Positions 25,917 through 35,362 are shown, numbered from the stretch's first letter. The stretch is DNA of 40,972 nt from Gammaproteobacteria bacterium (GCA_012728415.1 JAAYFD010000058.1:1-40972); one strand, 5' to 3'. Translations and numbers: made by a program. The notes: generated from the sequence alone by a model not told the origin.

Positions 25917-28298
25917 ATGACACACCATGAAATGCCGGAGCCGGTGCGCTTGCAGCTGGCACCCTGTGTGCTGCTGGAGGTGCTGGAAACCTCGCCCAGC
26001 GAGCCTTGTGCACTGGCTTTGAGCCTGTCTTCAGGCAGTCATGACGAGCCGGTTGCCTGGCCCGGGGCTGCCCACTTTCTTGAGCATATGGTATTTCGTG
26101 GCAGCCGTTCCTTCGCAGCGGACGATGGCCTGATGGCACGGGTGCAGCGCAGCGGTGGCAAGGTCAATGCCCAAACGGCCGCACGGCACACCCTGTTTCA
26201 TTTCGAGACGGCGGCAGGGCATTTTTTGTCCTGCCTTGAGCGGCTGGCCGACATGCTGGTGTATCCGCTGCTGGAGCCGGACAGTCTGGCAGGCGAGCGC
26301 GAGGTGCTGGAGCAGGAGTACCGCATGATGGCGCGCTCGCCACGGGTAGCGCTGGGCGCCAGTGTGGCCGCGATGCTGGATGGCTGCCATCCCTTGCAGA
26401 GATTTTTGGCCGGCAATAAAGACACCCTGCCGGTAACGCAGCCGGATTTTTTGCCGGGCCTGCAGGCTTTTCATCAGCGGGCCTATTGCCGGAGCCCGCT
26501 GCATATTGTCCTGTCGGTGTCCGGTGCCTGGGCTGACTGGCAAAACGCCGTGCTGCAGGCATTGCAGCCTTTGCTGGTACAGCAGCGCCAGCCTGCCGTG
26601 CTGCCCCCTCCGCTCTTGATGCATAACCAGTGCGCCCGCATGCTGTTACAGGATGCAGGACAGGGGCTGTTGTTGCATATTGCTTTTGCAGAGGGCGGAG
26701 CAGGTTTGCCGCTGGTGGCCGACTGGCTGCAGCAGGCGTTTGCCGAGCAGGCAACCGGCAGTTTTACCGGACAGGTACGGGAGCATGCCGGCTGCACCGG
26801 GGTAGAGCTGTCTGTTCCTTACAGGTGTGGCGACCAGTCAGTGCTGACTTTGCACTGGCAGAGCTGCACCCTGGAGCAGCAGCCCGGGATTCTGGCGTTG
26901 CTGATGGCCTGGCTGGAGCAGTGGCTGCCCTGGCTGGAGTCGGATGCAGGCCGCCTGTATGTGGAGCAGGCCGGTCGGCATCGCTGGAGTATGGCATCGC
27001 CGCTGGAGCGGGTGCAGCAACGCTTGCAGTCGTGTACGCCGGATGCGGCCCGTGCCGGCTTGCGTTGTTTGCAAGCGTCGTTGCGCAAGGGGCACTGCGG
27101 CTGGGTCGAGTGGGGCGAGCGGCCGGTGCAGGGCCGCTTTGACCAGGGTTTGCTGTTGTGCATCGAGCGGCTTCAGGTGGCCGCCGCGCCTGCAGTATTA
27201 CCGCGGCCGGTACGGTTTGTGGTGGAGCCCGGTTTGCAGCAGTGCCTGGGGCAACACCGGCCGGTTGACGACCTGCCGGTTACCCGGGTTTGTCCGGCGG
27301 GCTGGCCGGAGGATCGTGCGCTGTGCTACATGGGCTGGCCGACGGCCGACCCGCGCCGGGCACTGATGGCGGCGCGGCAGCGTCTGGATGAGCGGAGCAG
27401 GGCGTGGAGCTGGCACGGCGTTGGTTTTCAATGGCAAGTCATGCGGGACTGGCTGTATTTGCGCCTGTCCGGTCCGGCCGATTGCCTGGCTGCGGCCCTG
27501 GCTGACTGCCGTGCGTGGTTACAGAAAGACTTGCCGCTGCAGCCAGACTATCCGCAGTCTACGGCATCCTTTGCTTTGCGGCAGTTGCTGGAGCAGTTAC
27601 CGCTGCAACTGGCACCACCGGCCACGGGACCGTGGACGGGCAGGCTAGGCTCTGGAGGCAGCCGGCTGTTGTGGCTGGGGGGCGGTGCACCGGGTGCGGG
27701 AGGGTCGCAGACACCGGCTGTTTGTCGCAGCGGGGCGGCTCGGACGGCAAGTGAGCCGGTCTGGCGGCATGTCAGCAAGGGCATTAACCAGGTGGCAGAA
27801 GCCCTGCTGGTGGTTTTGATACCGGCGACGGGGCCGGTGCAGGGCTTGCTGTTCCAGTTGCTGGCTCCCCTGTTGCAGGGGCCGCTGCAACAGCAGCTGC
27901 GCAGCCGTGACGGCCTGTGTTATGCGGCCTTTGCCCTTCCGTACCACGAAAGTGACCAGGGCGGCCTGGTGCTGGCTAGCCAGTCGTCGAGTGTGACCTC
28001 GCAGGTATTGCTGGAAGCTTTGCAACAGGCGCTTGACGATGCACTGGCCGGCCTGCAGCCGTGCCAGCTGGAGGATGCCGTACAGGACTTTCGTCTGGCA
28101 CTGACACAGGGCCGCCAGCCGCTGGAAAGTCTGGGACAGTGGTGTTTTGAGGCCTGGCAGGCCAGTGGCTATCTTTCGCTAGCAAACACACCGGAATCCT
28201 GGCTGGAGTGGCCGGACCGGCCAGCGATTGTGGCGGCGCTGCAGCAGGTCGGGGATAACCGTAGCTGGCTGGTGCTGAGCAACCAGCCCGGATCCTGA
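25917..28298 (+). CDS. pqqF: M16-family metallopeptidase PqqF (PQQ biosynthesis)
   Basis: A 793-residue pitrilysin-type protease. The inverted zinc motif HFLEH is at 53-57 (H53, E56, H57), with the third ligand E134 exactly 77 residues after H57, as in pitrilysin. FRGSRSF and NAQTAARHTLFHFE follow as in PqqF proteins. PqqF helps cut the precursor peptide PqqA to release pyrroloquinoline quinone, the cofactor of quinoprotein alcohol dehydrogenases, which fits the ercA-ercS-exaC neighbourhood. The C-terminal half is degenerate, as is normal for M16. No signal peptide is visible, so it should be cytoplasmic. A GGAG site precedes the ATG. A different M16 peptidase is possible but less likely given context. 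Confidence 0.8.
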   Translation: MTHHEMPEPVRLQLAPCVLLEVLETSPSEPCALALSLSSGSHDEPVAWPGAAHFLEHMVFRGSRSFAADDGLMARVQRSGGKVNAQTAARHTLFHFETAAGHFLSCLERLADMLVYPLLEPDSLAGEREVLEQEYRMMARSPRVALGASVAAMLDGCHPLQRFLAGNKDTLPVTQPDFLPGLQAFHQRAYCRSPLHIVLSVSGAWADWQNAVLQALQPLLVQQRQPAVLPPPLLMHNQCARMLLQDAGQGLLLHIAFAEGGAGLPLVADWLQQAFAEQATGSFTGQVREHAGCTGVELSVPYRCGDQSVLTLHWQSCTLEQQPGILALLMAWLEQWLPWLESDAGRLYVEQAGRHRWSMASPLERVQQRLQSCTPDAARAGLRCLQASLRKGHCGWVEWGERPVQGRFDQGLLLCIERLQVAAAPAVLPRPVRFVVEPGLQQCLGQHRPVDDLPVTRVCPAGWPEDRALCYMGWPTADPRRALMAARQRLDERSRAWSWHGVGFQWQVMRDWLYLRLSGPADCLAAALADCRAWLQKDLPLQPDYPQSTASFALRQLLEQLPLQLAPPATGPWTGRLGSGGSRLLWLGGGAPGAGGSQTPAVCRSGAARTASEPVWRHVSKGINQVAEALLVVLIPATGPVQGLLFQLLAPLLQGPLQQQLRSRDGLCYAAFALPYHESDQGGLVLASQSSSVTSQVLLEALQQALDDALAGLQPCQLEDAVQDFRLALTQGRQPLESLGQWCFEAWQASGYLSLANTPESWLEWPDRPAIVAALQQVGDNRSWLVLSNQPGS

Positions 28299-28671
28299 AA
28301 GGCAGGGCCGCAGAGAAGGCATTAGCCTGTTGTCGATTTTGCGGTTTCTGAAGCCTGCCATGGTGCGCCGTCGCGCCTGATCAGCAGACCACCCACTTAC
28401 CCGGTCCTGACCGGGTAAGTGTCGTTTTGGATCTTTGTTTTTGTGCTCTGGCTGACTGGCTTTTGCTGCCGGAAAGCGGGTGCATGAATGGCTGCGCCAC
28501 CAAAGTACCGGGTAGCGCGACCAAAGCCCATGGTGGTGTCGTGCCATGGATTATCCGCACAAAGGCGGGCCAAATCGCGACCAAGACGCCGTTTCGGTCT
28601 GCGGCGGTAATTTCAATAATCTCCTCCGACGCGGCCGGGATCACCGGTCGTTTAATGCAACGGAGAGAGAC
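28299..28671. other. 373-base intergenic region between pqqF and the porin gene
   Basis: It holds a clear hairpin terminator near its middle-left (28394-28421) and then about 240 bases of leader or promoter sequence for the porin. A plus-strand frame is open here (from 28546) but lacks a good start and merges with the porin frame, so I treat it as untranslated leader. Confidence 0.6.
28394..28428 (+). terminator. hairpin terminator after pqqF
   Basis: CACTTACCCGGT (28394-28405) pairs perfectly with ACCGGGTAAGTG (28410-28421) across the loop CCTG, followed by TCGTTTT. It should separate the ercA-ercS-pqqF transcript from the porin gene. Confidence 0.75.
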
Positions 28672-29886
28672 ATGAACAACAATAAACTTGCCAAACGTAT
28701 CTTTGCACCGCTGGCGCTGGCCGCGGCGGTTGCCGGAGTGAGCCAGACGGCCTCTGCCGAAATCGTACTCTACGACAACGACGACACCACCTTTGCCACC
28801 GACGGCTACATCAACGCGTTTTATGTCAACAGCAAGGTCAACCGTGCCGGTGACAACTTTGACCGTCGCCAGAGCCGCGTCAAAATGGGCTTTTTGCCCA
28901 ACTACATTGGCTTCAACATGAGCAAACAGGCTGGCGATCTCAAGCTGGGCGGACGTGCCTCGTTCTGGGTCACCATCAACGACAGTGATGATAACGGTAC
29001 CGGTACCGACATCGATGTCCGTCAGTTTTACGGCACTGTAGCCAGCGACTGGGGCGAGGTTCTGATCGGTAAGGACTTCGGCCTGTTTGCCCGTTCCAAC
29101 ATTTTCCTTGACGAGTTTCTGACCAGCTATGGCCAGGTCAGCGATACCCTGGCGCTGGTGGATGGTGCCGGTGTTTCGTTTGGCAATATCGGCACCGGTT
29201 ATCCCTATGCCTTCCCCAATGCCCAGATTACCTATCGCTCGCCCGTCATGAACGGCTTCCGTGTTGCCGTGGGTATCATGGATCCGTCCAACACCACCAC
29301 CCGCAAAGATGCTGCCGGTAATGACCTGGGCAAGGCCTACCAGAAAAACCCGCGCTTCGAGACCGAAGTTACCTACCAGGTTGATCTGGGCGACACCAAG
29401 ATTCATAGCTGGGTAAACGGCATGCACCAGACGTCCAGCAACACCGACCGCAGCGATATTGCCGGCGATAACCAGTCCAGCAAGCTGCGTTCCAAGGGCG
29501 TGGGCTACGGCGTCCAGGTTAAATATGGCGGCGCGTCCCTGACGGCTTCCGGTTTCAAGGCCAAGGGCATCCACTCGCTGTTTACCAATAACCCGGGCAA
29601 GGCCAACCTGCGTGATATGGACAGCCGTGGCTACCTGCTGCAGGGCTCGTATAAGTTTGGTGCCAACCGTGTTGCCCTTAGCCATGGCCGTACCCGTGAT
29701 GACGGTAACGTACTGGGCACGGCTGCCGACTACAAAACCCGTGGCGTGGCCTACTTCCGTACCATCAATGACAACCTGACCCTGGTTGCCGAATACAACC
29801 AGTTTGATATTGATGGCCGCAAGGGCGTCCGTGCTGTGGACGAAAAAACCAAAACCATGGCGCTGGGTGCCGTGCTGACCTGGTAA
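28672..29886 (+). CDS. outer-membrane porin
   Basis: A 404-residue precursor. Residues 1-29 form a Sec signal peptide with a basic start (NNNKLAKR), a hydrophobic core and an ASA cleavage site before EIVLYDN. The mature part has alternating aromatic/hydrophobic and polar residues typical of beta strands, a long acidic loop rich in aspartate (NDSDDNGTGTDIDVRQFYG) and a final strand ending MALGAVLTW, whose terminal aromatic residue is the usual BAM signal. It forms a trimeric-type general porin in the outer membrane. Its place in the alcohol-oxidation region suggests uptake of a substrate of that pathway, but nothing in the sequence proves the specificity. A GGAGAGAG site precedes ATG 28672. 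Its own terminator follows the stop. Confidence 0.85.
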   Translation: MNNNKLAKRIFAPLALAAAVAGVSQTASAEIVLYDNDDTTFATDGYINAFYVNSKVNRAGDNFDRRQSRVKMGFLPNYIGFNMSKQAGDLKLGGRASFWVTINDSDDNGTGTDIDVRQFYGTVASDWGEVLIGKDFGLFARSNIFLDEFLTSYGQVSDTLALVDGAGVSFGNIGTGYPYAFPNAQITYRSPVMNGFRVAVGIMDPSNTTTRKDAAGNDLGKAYQKNPRFETEVTYQVDLGDTKIHSWVNGMHQTSSNTDRSDIAGDNQSSKLRSKGVGYGVQVKYGGASLTASGFKAKGIHSLFTNNPGKANLRDMDSRGYLLQGSYKFGANRVALSHGRTRDDGNVLGTAADYKTRGVAYFRTINDNLTLVAEYNQFDIDGRKGVRAVDEKTKTMALGAVLTW

Positions 29887-29927
29887 CACCCCTGCTGTAC
29901 ATCTTCTGATGGTTGAACACCTGCTTG

Positions 29928-29957
29928 ACCGGAGCCCGCAAGGGTTCCGGTTTTTTT
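29928..29957 (+). terminator. rho-independent terminator of the porin gene
   Basis: ACCGGAGCCC (29928-29937) pairs with GGGTTCCGGT (29942-29951), with one G-U pair and the loop GCAA, and continues directly into seven T residues (29951-29957). Textbook structure. Confidence 0.9.
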
Positions 29958-30071
29958 ATGCGGGACGCCAACTGCTACTTTGGAAGCAGATGCCTTGCGC
30001 TCAAGTGTAATGGGGTGCGGCGTGGCGGCTTTGTATCATGGTGCCCAGGTGCACACACGGGAGGGGCTTGC

Positions 30072-31259
30072 ATGCAGGTATGTATTGAAGAGCAGGCAGT
30101 TGCCGGACAGCCGGCGAGTACGGCAGTTTTTACGGCGGTCAGCCGCAATCCGGATGCATGCCTGGCGGCGCAGGAGCTGGCTGGCCAGCTACAGGGCCGG
30201 CCGCTAAGTCTGGTACTGTTTTTTTGCTCGGCTGAATATGACCTTGAGCGGTTGTCGGCAGCCATGCAGGCGCGCTTTGGCCAGATGCAGGTTGTGGGCT
30301 GCACCACGGCCGGCGAAATCAGCACGGCCGGCTATGAGCGCAGCAGCATTACCGCGCTGGGCTTTGCCGCCGACAGTTTTACTACGGCCAGCGTGCTGAT
30401 TGACCGCATGGAGCGTTTCAGCCTGCAGGATGCCCAGGAACTGGTGGATGGCCTGGTGCGTACCTGCCGTGAAAAGGCCCGTGTGCCCATCAAGGGACAC
30501 AGCTTTGCGCTAACCCTGCTTGATGGCCTGTCCAACCGTGAAGAAGTGGTGCTGGCCGCCCTGAGCGCAGCACTGGGCGGCGTTCCTCATTTTGGCGGCT
30601 CGGCAGCGGACGACAACCAGCTCAGCCTGACTTCGGTGTATTACGGCGGCCATTTTTACAGCAATGCCGCCGTAGTGGTGCTGTTCAACACGGCGCTGGA
30701 TTTTGAGGTATTTACCACCCATCACCTTGAGCCTACCGCCGACAAACTGGTGGTAACCGGCGTGGACAGCAGCTCGCGGCGCATCCTGGAGCTGAACGCC
30801 GAGCCGGCGGCACTGGCCTATGCCCGCGCCATTGGCTGCACCCTGGAAGAACTGGACATGTACCGCTTTGCCAGCAACCCGCTGGCGGTGCGCATGGGGC
30901 GGCATTTTTATCCGCGCTCCATCCAGCAGGCCAACAGCGACCACAGCCTGACGTTTTACTGTGCGGTGGAAAACGGCATCGTACTGACCCTGATGCGCCC
31001 TGCCTCGCTGCAGGACAACCTGCACCAGCTATTTGCCGGCTTGCATCAGCGTCTGGGCCACGAGTTGCTGACCCTGGGCTGCGACTGTTTTTTGCGGCGC
31101 ATGGAGGCAGAAGGGCGGGGCGAGCAGCAGCAGGTGGCTGCCATCCTTAAACACTATCGCGTGACCGGCTTCAACACCTATGGCGAACAATTCAATGGAA
31201 TGCACATTAACCAGACCTTTACCGGAGTGGCGATTGGACAGCATCCTGATTCCCGGTGA
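30072..31259 (+). CDS. nosP: FIST-domain nitric-oxide-sensing protein NosP
   Basis: A 395-residue cytoplasmic protein with an N-terminal FIST domain (about residues 25-220; VVGCTTAGEIS, ITALGFAADS) and a FIST C-terminal domain (about 220-370; LTLLDGLSNREE, FGGSAADDNQ, and TLGCDCFLRR). In Pseudomonas aeruginosa and other bacteria NosP binds haem and nitric oxide and inhibits its partner kinase NahK, linking nitric oxide to biofilm dispersal. The hybrid kinase gene overlapping the 3' end is the expected partner. GAGGGG five bases before ATG 30072 fixes the start; the frame is open to 29913 but the extension runs through the porin terminator. Haem ligation was not checked. Confidence 0.85.
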   Translation: MQVCIEEQAVAGQPASTAVFTAVSRNPDACLAAQELAGQLQGRPLSLVLFFCSAEYDLERLSAAMQARFGQMQVVGCTTAGEISTAGYERSSITALGFAADSFTTASVLIDRMERFSLQDAQELVDGLVRTCREKARVPIKGHSFALTLLDGLSNREEVVLAALSAALGGVPHFGGSAADDNQLSLTSVYYGGHFYSNAAVVVLFNTALDFEVFTTHHLEPTADKLVVTGVDSSSRRILELNAEPAALAYARAIGCTLEELDMYRFASNPLAVRMGRHFYPRSIQQANSDHSLTFYCAVENGIVLTLMRPASLQDNLHQLFAGLHQRLGHELLTLGCDCFLRRMEAEGRGEQQQVAAILKHYRVTGFNTYGEQFNGMHINQTFTGVAIGQHPDSR

Positions 31260-33831
31260 TGACGACAGCGCCGCCAGCCTTGAGCAGCTCAGGCTGGAAA
31301 ACTACCGGCTCAAACGCATCAATGCCGCCCTGATCGAGCGGGTGGAATCTGGCCGCTCGTATCAGTCCGAAGCCTATGCGTCCTTCAAGCACTCGGTGGT
31401 GCTGGCCGAACAGGTGCGCGAGCGCACCGACGCCCTCAGTGATGCCCTGCAGGAGCTGAAAACCAGCAACGCACTGCTGACCCGCGCCAGCCATCAGGCG
31501 CAGGTGGCCCACCAGCATCTGGTGGATGCCATTGAGAGCATCAGTGACGGCTTTGTGCTGTTTGACGGGCAGCGCAACATTGTGCTGTATAACCGCCATT
31601 TCGAGAACTTCTGGCAGCAAAGCGCGCTACAGGTCAGCCCGCACATGAGCATCGACTGCCTCAACCGGGCCATCGCCGACAGCGGCCTGATAGCGGAAAA
31701 ACTGCGCACCAGCACGGAGCAGGTGGTGTACCGCCTGAGCAATGGCCGCTGGCTGCAAGTCACCGAACGTCCCACGCTGGAGGGCGGACTGGTGGTGGTC
31801 TATGCCGACATTACCGATCTCAAACTGCGTGAAACCCGGCGTCGCGAGCGCGAACTGGCGCAAAAAACCAGACTTTTGCAGCAAACGGTAGACAACCTTT
31901 CGCAAGGCGTGGCGCTGGTCAGCGCCAGCGGCATACTGGAACTATGCAATTACCGTTTTCTGCAGCTGGCCGGCATTGGCGGCGGCTATCCGGGGGCCGT
32001 ATCCTTTGCCCGGCTGATGCAGGACAGCCTGTTGCCGGAGTTGAGTCGCGAGGATTCGCCGCGCCGCGGCCTGACCCGCGAGCAGCAGTTGCAGGATGGC
32101 CGCGTGCTGGAAATGCGCCTGCATGTGCTGGCCGACGGCTCCAGCGTCTATACCCTCAGTGACATGACCGAGCGGCACCGGCATGCCGAGGCCCTGCGCG
32201 CCAGCGAACACTGGATCCGCACCATTACCGACCATGTGCCGGCGATGATTGCCTACGTGCGCAATGATTTTACCTACAGCTTTACCAACAAGGTGTACGA
32301 GCAGTGGTACAACTGGCCGCACAACAGCGCGCTGGGCCAGAACCTGAGCGCTGCCCACAGCGCCGAGCACTTTCAGCGTCTGCAGCCCTATATCAGCCGT
32401 GCGCTGGAGGGTGAAACCCTGACCTTTGAAGTGGCGGAATGCTGTGTGCGCGGTAAAACCTGCTATATGCAGCGCTCCTATGTACCCAACCGGCTGGCGG
32501 ACGGCAGCGTGGACGGCATCTTTGTCATGGTCAAGGATATTACCGAACGGCGCAAAAGCGCCGAAGCCCTGCACCAGGCGTATCAGCACCTTGAAGAACG
32601 GGTGCGCGAGCGCACCCAGGAATTGACCGAACTCAATGCCCAGCTGGTGTGTGAAGTGGAAGAACGCCGCCAGGCCGAAGCCCGCTGGCGCGAGGCAACC
32701 CATCAGGCCGATGCGGCCAACCTGTCGAAAACCAAGTTTCTGGCGGCCGTCAGCCATGACCTGCTGCAACCGCTCAACGCGGCCCGCCTGTTCACCGGCG
32801 CGCTGATTGAAGAAGATGCGTGTAGCCAGCCGGCCCGGCAAACCCTGAAAAACATCTCCAATTCGCTGGATGATGTGGAAAACCTGCTGGGCACGCTGGT
32901 GGATATTTCCAAGCTGGATGCCGGCGTGATTACGCCCGATATCGGCGTGTTTGCTGTTGCCGAGCTGCTGGACAACCTGGCGGTGGAATATCGGCAGCAG
33001 GCCAGAAGCCTGGGCTTGCGGCTGGATTTTGTCGCCAGTTCGGCGCTGGTAAAAAGCGATATTCACCTGCTGGCGCGGGTGCTGCGCAACTTTCTCAGCA
33101 ATGCCATCCGCTACACCGAGTTGGGCGGGCGCATTGTGCTGGGTTGCCGCCGGCAGGGGCGCACCCTACGGATTGGTGTCTGGGATACCGGGCCGGGCAT
33201 TGCCGAGGACAAGCAGCAGGAGATTTTTCAGGAGTTCAAGCGTGGCGACAACAATCGCCAGGACCGCGGACTGGGGCTTGGGCTGGCGATTGTCGACAAG
33301 ATCACCCGCATCCTGCAGCACCGGATTTGTGTCGTGTCGCGGCCCGGGCATGGCTCGCTGTTTGCTATCGAGGTGCCGCTGGCCCGACACGACGAGCTGG
33401 TCCATCAGGCAGAAGTAGAGTATCCGTTGCAGCCCATGGAGCGCCTGCAGGGGGCACGCATCTGGGTGCTGGACAATGACCGGGCCATTTGCCAGGCCAT
33501 GCAGAAGCTGCTGGAGGGCTGGGGTTGCGATGTCATCACCGCCTTGTCAGAACAGGATCTGGCTGAAAAAACATACCAGTTCTGCCGGCCGGTGGATGTG
33601 CTGATTGTGGATTATCACCTGGATGATGATGTGGACGGCGTCAGTGCGATTGCCCGTATCAACGCCAGGCTTGTGCAACCGGTTCCGGCGCTGATGATCA
33701 CCGCCAACTACAGCAACGAACTCAAGCAGGAGATGCGCACGCTGGGCCATACGCTGATGCACAAGCCGGTCAAGCCCATGCGGCTCAAGACCACGCTCAA
33801 CCATTTGCTGCCGTTGCGGCGACCTGAGTAA
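31234..33831 (+). CDS. nahK: multi-PAS hybrid histidine kinase NahK/ErcS'
   Basis: A protein of about 865 residues without clear membrane segments. Order: N-terminal coiled coil (SLEQLRLENYRLKRIN), three PAS-like domains (about residues 80-190, 205-310, 315-440), a second coiled coil, HisKA with H508 in AAVSHDLLQPLNAARLF, HATPase with WDTGPGIAED and GLGLGLAIVDKI, and a receiver domain with D793 in LIVDYHLDDD. Layout and position next to nosP match NahK, which passes phosphate to HptB in Pseudomonas. The likely start is TTG 31234 with GGAG six bases upstream, overlapping nosP by 26 bases; ATG 31180 and 31195 are possible but lie deeper inside nosP and lack a ribosome site. Coupling to nosP translation would fix their ratio. 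Confidence 0.85.
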   Translation: MDSILIPGDDDSAASLEQLRLENYRLKRINAALIERVESGRSYQSEAYASFKHSVVLAEQVRERTDALSDALQELKTSNALLTRASHQAQVAHQHLVDAIESISDGFVLFDGQRNIVLYNRHFENFWQQSALQVSPHMSIDCLNRAIADSGLIAEKLRTSTEQVVYRLSNGRWLQVTERPTLEGGLVVVYADITDLKLRETRRRERELAQKTRLLQQTVDNLSQGVALVSASGILELCNYRFLQLAGIGGGYPGAVSFARLMQDSLLPELSREDSPRRGLTREQQLQDGRVLEMRLHVLADGSSVYTLSDMTERHRHAEALRASEHWIRTITDHVPAMIAYVRNDFTYSFTNKVYEQWYNWPHNSALGQNLSAAHSAEHFQRLQPYISRALEGETLTFEVAECCVRGKTCYMQRSYVPNRLADGSVDGIFVMVKDITERRKSAEALHQAYQHLEERVRERTQELTELNAQLVCEVEERRQAEARWREATHQADAANLSKTKFLAAVSHDLLQPLNAARLFTGALIEEDACSQPARQTLKNISNSLDDVENLLGTLVDISKLDAGVITPDIGVFAVAELLDNLAVEYRQQARSLGLRLDFVASSALVKSDIHLLARVLRNFLSNAIRYTELGGRIVLGCRRQGRTLRIGVWDTGPGIAEDKQQEIFQEFKRGDNNRQDRGLGLGLAIVDKITRILQHRICVVSRPGHGSLFAIEVPLARHDELVHQAEVEYPLQPMERLQGARIWVLDNDRAICQAMQKLLEGWGCDVITALSEQDLAEKTYQFCRPVDVLIVDYHLDDDVDGVSAIARINARLVQPVPALMITANYSNELKQEMRTLGHTLMHKPVKPMRLKTTLNHLLPLRRPE

Positions 33832-33860
33832 AATTCGCCGTGCGCCTGAGCGCCTTTCAA

Positions 33861-33889
33861 GTGCCAGAGTTGTTTAATTCAGGTAGAAT
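33861..33889 (+). promoter_or_regulatory. candidate sigma-70 promoter of glyA
   Basis: GTGCCA (33861-33866) and TAGAAT (33884-33889) are separated by 17 bases; the -10 box matches five of six consensus bases. A leader of about 60 bases would follow. I saw no riboswitch-like fold in it. Confidence 0.4.
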
Positions 33890-33954
33890 CCCGTTCTTTG
33901 TCATTGTGCGCACAGCCCTGCCGTGCACAGCCTTGTCATCCTTAGAGGACCGCC

Positions 33955-35208
33955 ATGTTTAGTCGTAAAGTGACCATTGCCCAGTACGATCCAGACCTGT
34001 TTGCCGCCATGCAGCAGGAAGCCCAGCGTCAGGAAGAGCACATTGAGCTGATTGCTTCAGAAAACTACACCAGCCCGGCAGTGATGGAAGCCCAGGGCAG
34101 CGTGCTGACCAACAAGTACGCCGAAGGCTATCCCGGCAAGCGTTACTACGGCGGCTGCGAATACGTTGACATCATCGAGCAAATGGCGATTGACCGCGCC
34201 AAGGAGCTATTTGGTGCCGACTACGCCAACGTACAACCGCATGCCGGTTCACAGGCCAACTCTGCCGTTTATCTGGCGCTGCTTAGTGCTGGCGACACCA
34301 TTCTGGGCATGAGCCTGGCTCACGGCGGTCACCTGACCCACGGTGCCAGCGTTAGCTCCTCCGGCAAGCTGTACAACGCCGTGCAGTACGGCATTAACGA
34401 GCAGGGCGTAATCGACTATGACGAAGTCGAGCGTCTGGCTGTTGAGCACAAGCCGAAAATGATCGTGGCCGGCTTCTCTGCCTATTCACAGGTACTGGAT
34501 TTCCCGCGTTTCCGTGAAATCGCCGACAAGGTTGGCGCTTACCTGTTTGTCGATATGGCACACGTGGCCGGTCTGGTTGCCGCCGGTATCTACCCGAACC
34601 CGGTGCCTTACGCCGACGTAGTCACCACCACCACCCACAAAACCCTGCGTGGCCCGCGTGGCGGCCTGATTCTGGCGCGTGCCAACGAAGAAATCGAGAA
34701 GAAACTCAACTCCGCCGTATTCCCCGGTGCCCAGGGTGGTCCGCTGGAGCACGTGATTGCAGGTAAGGCGATCTGCTTTAAAGAAGCCCTGCAACCCGAG
34801 TTTAAAACCTACCAGCAGCAGGTACTGAAAAACGCCCAGACCATGGTGCAGGTATTTATGGAGCGCGGTTATGACGTGGTTTCCGGCAGCACCTACAACC
34901 ACCTGTTCCTGGTGTCGCTGATCAAGCAGGACATCACTGGTAAGGATGCCGATGCCGCGCTGGGTCGTGCATTCATCACCGTGAACAAAAACTCGGTGCC
35001 GAACGATCCGCGTTCACCGTTTGTAACTTCCGGTATCCGTGTTGGTACGCCGGCGGTAACGACCCGTGGCTTCAAGGAAGAGCAGTGCCGTGACCTGGCT
35101 GGCTGGATGTGCGACATCCTCGACAACCTGGGCGACGAAGCCGTTGAAGCGGCCGTGCGCGAGAAGGTGAAAGCCGTGTGCGCCCAGTTCCCGGTTTACG
35201 GCAACTGA
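33955..35208 (+). CDS. glyA: serine hydroxymethyltransferase
   Basis: A 417-residue PLP enzyme, the family's standard bacterial length. It interconverts serine and glycine while loading a one-carbon unit on tetrahydrofolate, and acts as a cytoplasmic dimer or tetramer. [11 protein letters not shown] at the N-terminus, YYGGCEYVD, and [15 protein letters not shown] with the PLP lysine K229 (same number as in Escherichia coli) are all present. The ATG is preceded by AGAGGA. It is transcribed alone, between its own promoter and a strong terminator. The sequence is very close to Pseudomonas GlyA and is one of the better taxonomic markers in the window. Confidence 0.97.
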   Translation: MFSRKVTIAQYDPDLFAAMQQEAQRQEEHIELIASENYTSPAVMEAQGSVLTNKYAEGYPGKRYYGGCEYVDIIEQMAIDRAKELFGADYANVQPHAGSQANSAVYLALLSAGDTILGMSLAHGGHLTHGASVSSSGKLYNAVQYGINEQGVIDYDEVERLAVEHKPKMIVAGFSAYSQVLDFPRFREIADKVGAYLFVDMAHVAGLVAAGIYPNPVPYADVVTTTTHKTLRGPRGGLILARANEEIEKKLNSAVFPGAQGGPLEHVIAGKAICFKEALQPEFKTYQQQVLKNAQTMVQVFMERGYDVVSGSTYNHLFLVSLIKQDITGKDADAALGRAFITVNKNSVPNDPRSPFVTSGIRVGTPAVTTRGFKEEQCRDLAGWMCDILDNLGDEAVEAAVREKVKAVCAQFPVYGN

Positions 35209-35225
35209 TAGCGACAAGCGAATAA

Positions 35226-35253
35226 AAACCCGGCACTGGTTGCCGGGTTTTTT
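35226..35253 (+). terminator. rho-independent terminator of glyA
   Basis: AAACCCGGCA (35226-35235) pairs with TGCCGGGTTT (35241-35250) across a 5-base loop and runs into TTT. The A-rich left flank would also let it work in the reverse direction for apeB. Confidence 0.9.
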
Positions 35254-35282
35254 GTGTCTGTGGCGTGCCCATTTATGGGCTG

Positions 35283-35348
35283 CTTAACGGGGTGCCCTGT
35301 GCGGTTACAGGCCTTAATGGTTGTTACCGCAGGGCACCACCGGTTAAG
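35283..35348. repeat. long imperfect palindrome between convergent glyA and apeB
   Basis: The left arm (CTTAACGG at 35283-35290, GGTGCCCTG at 35291-35299, GCGGTTAC at 35301-35308) is complementary, with a few bulges, to the right arm (GTTACCGC at 35323-35330, AGGGCACC at 35331-35338, CGGTTAAG at 35341-35348). It may be a second terminator or a short extragenic palindromic element. Confidence 0.6.
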
Positions 35349-35362
35349 TGTCGCTTGCTTGC

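Noticed and set aside
24647..25918. 423-codon minus-strand open frame opposite ercS
   Set aside because: It lies antisense to intact HisKA, HATPase and receiver motifs and reads as low-complexity His/Gln/Arg-rich sequence, typical of a shadow frame.
28381..29889. 502-codon minus-strand open frame opposite the porin gene
   Set aside because: The plus strand encodes a signal peptide and a full porin with a ribosome site and terminator; the opposite frame is a mirror of its GC-rich codons and has no recognisable domain.
31942..33066. 374-codon minus-strand open frame opposite nahK
   Set aside because: Antisense to PAS and HisKA domains, no ribosome site and no recognisable family.
33832..33954. 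Possible riboswitch in the glyA leader
   Set aside because: The leader is only about 60 bases after the predicted promoter and no paired conserved core can be drawn.
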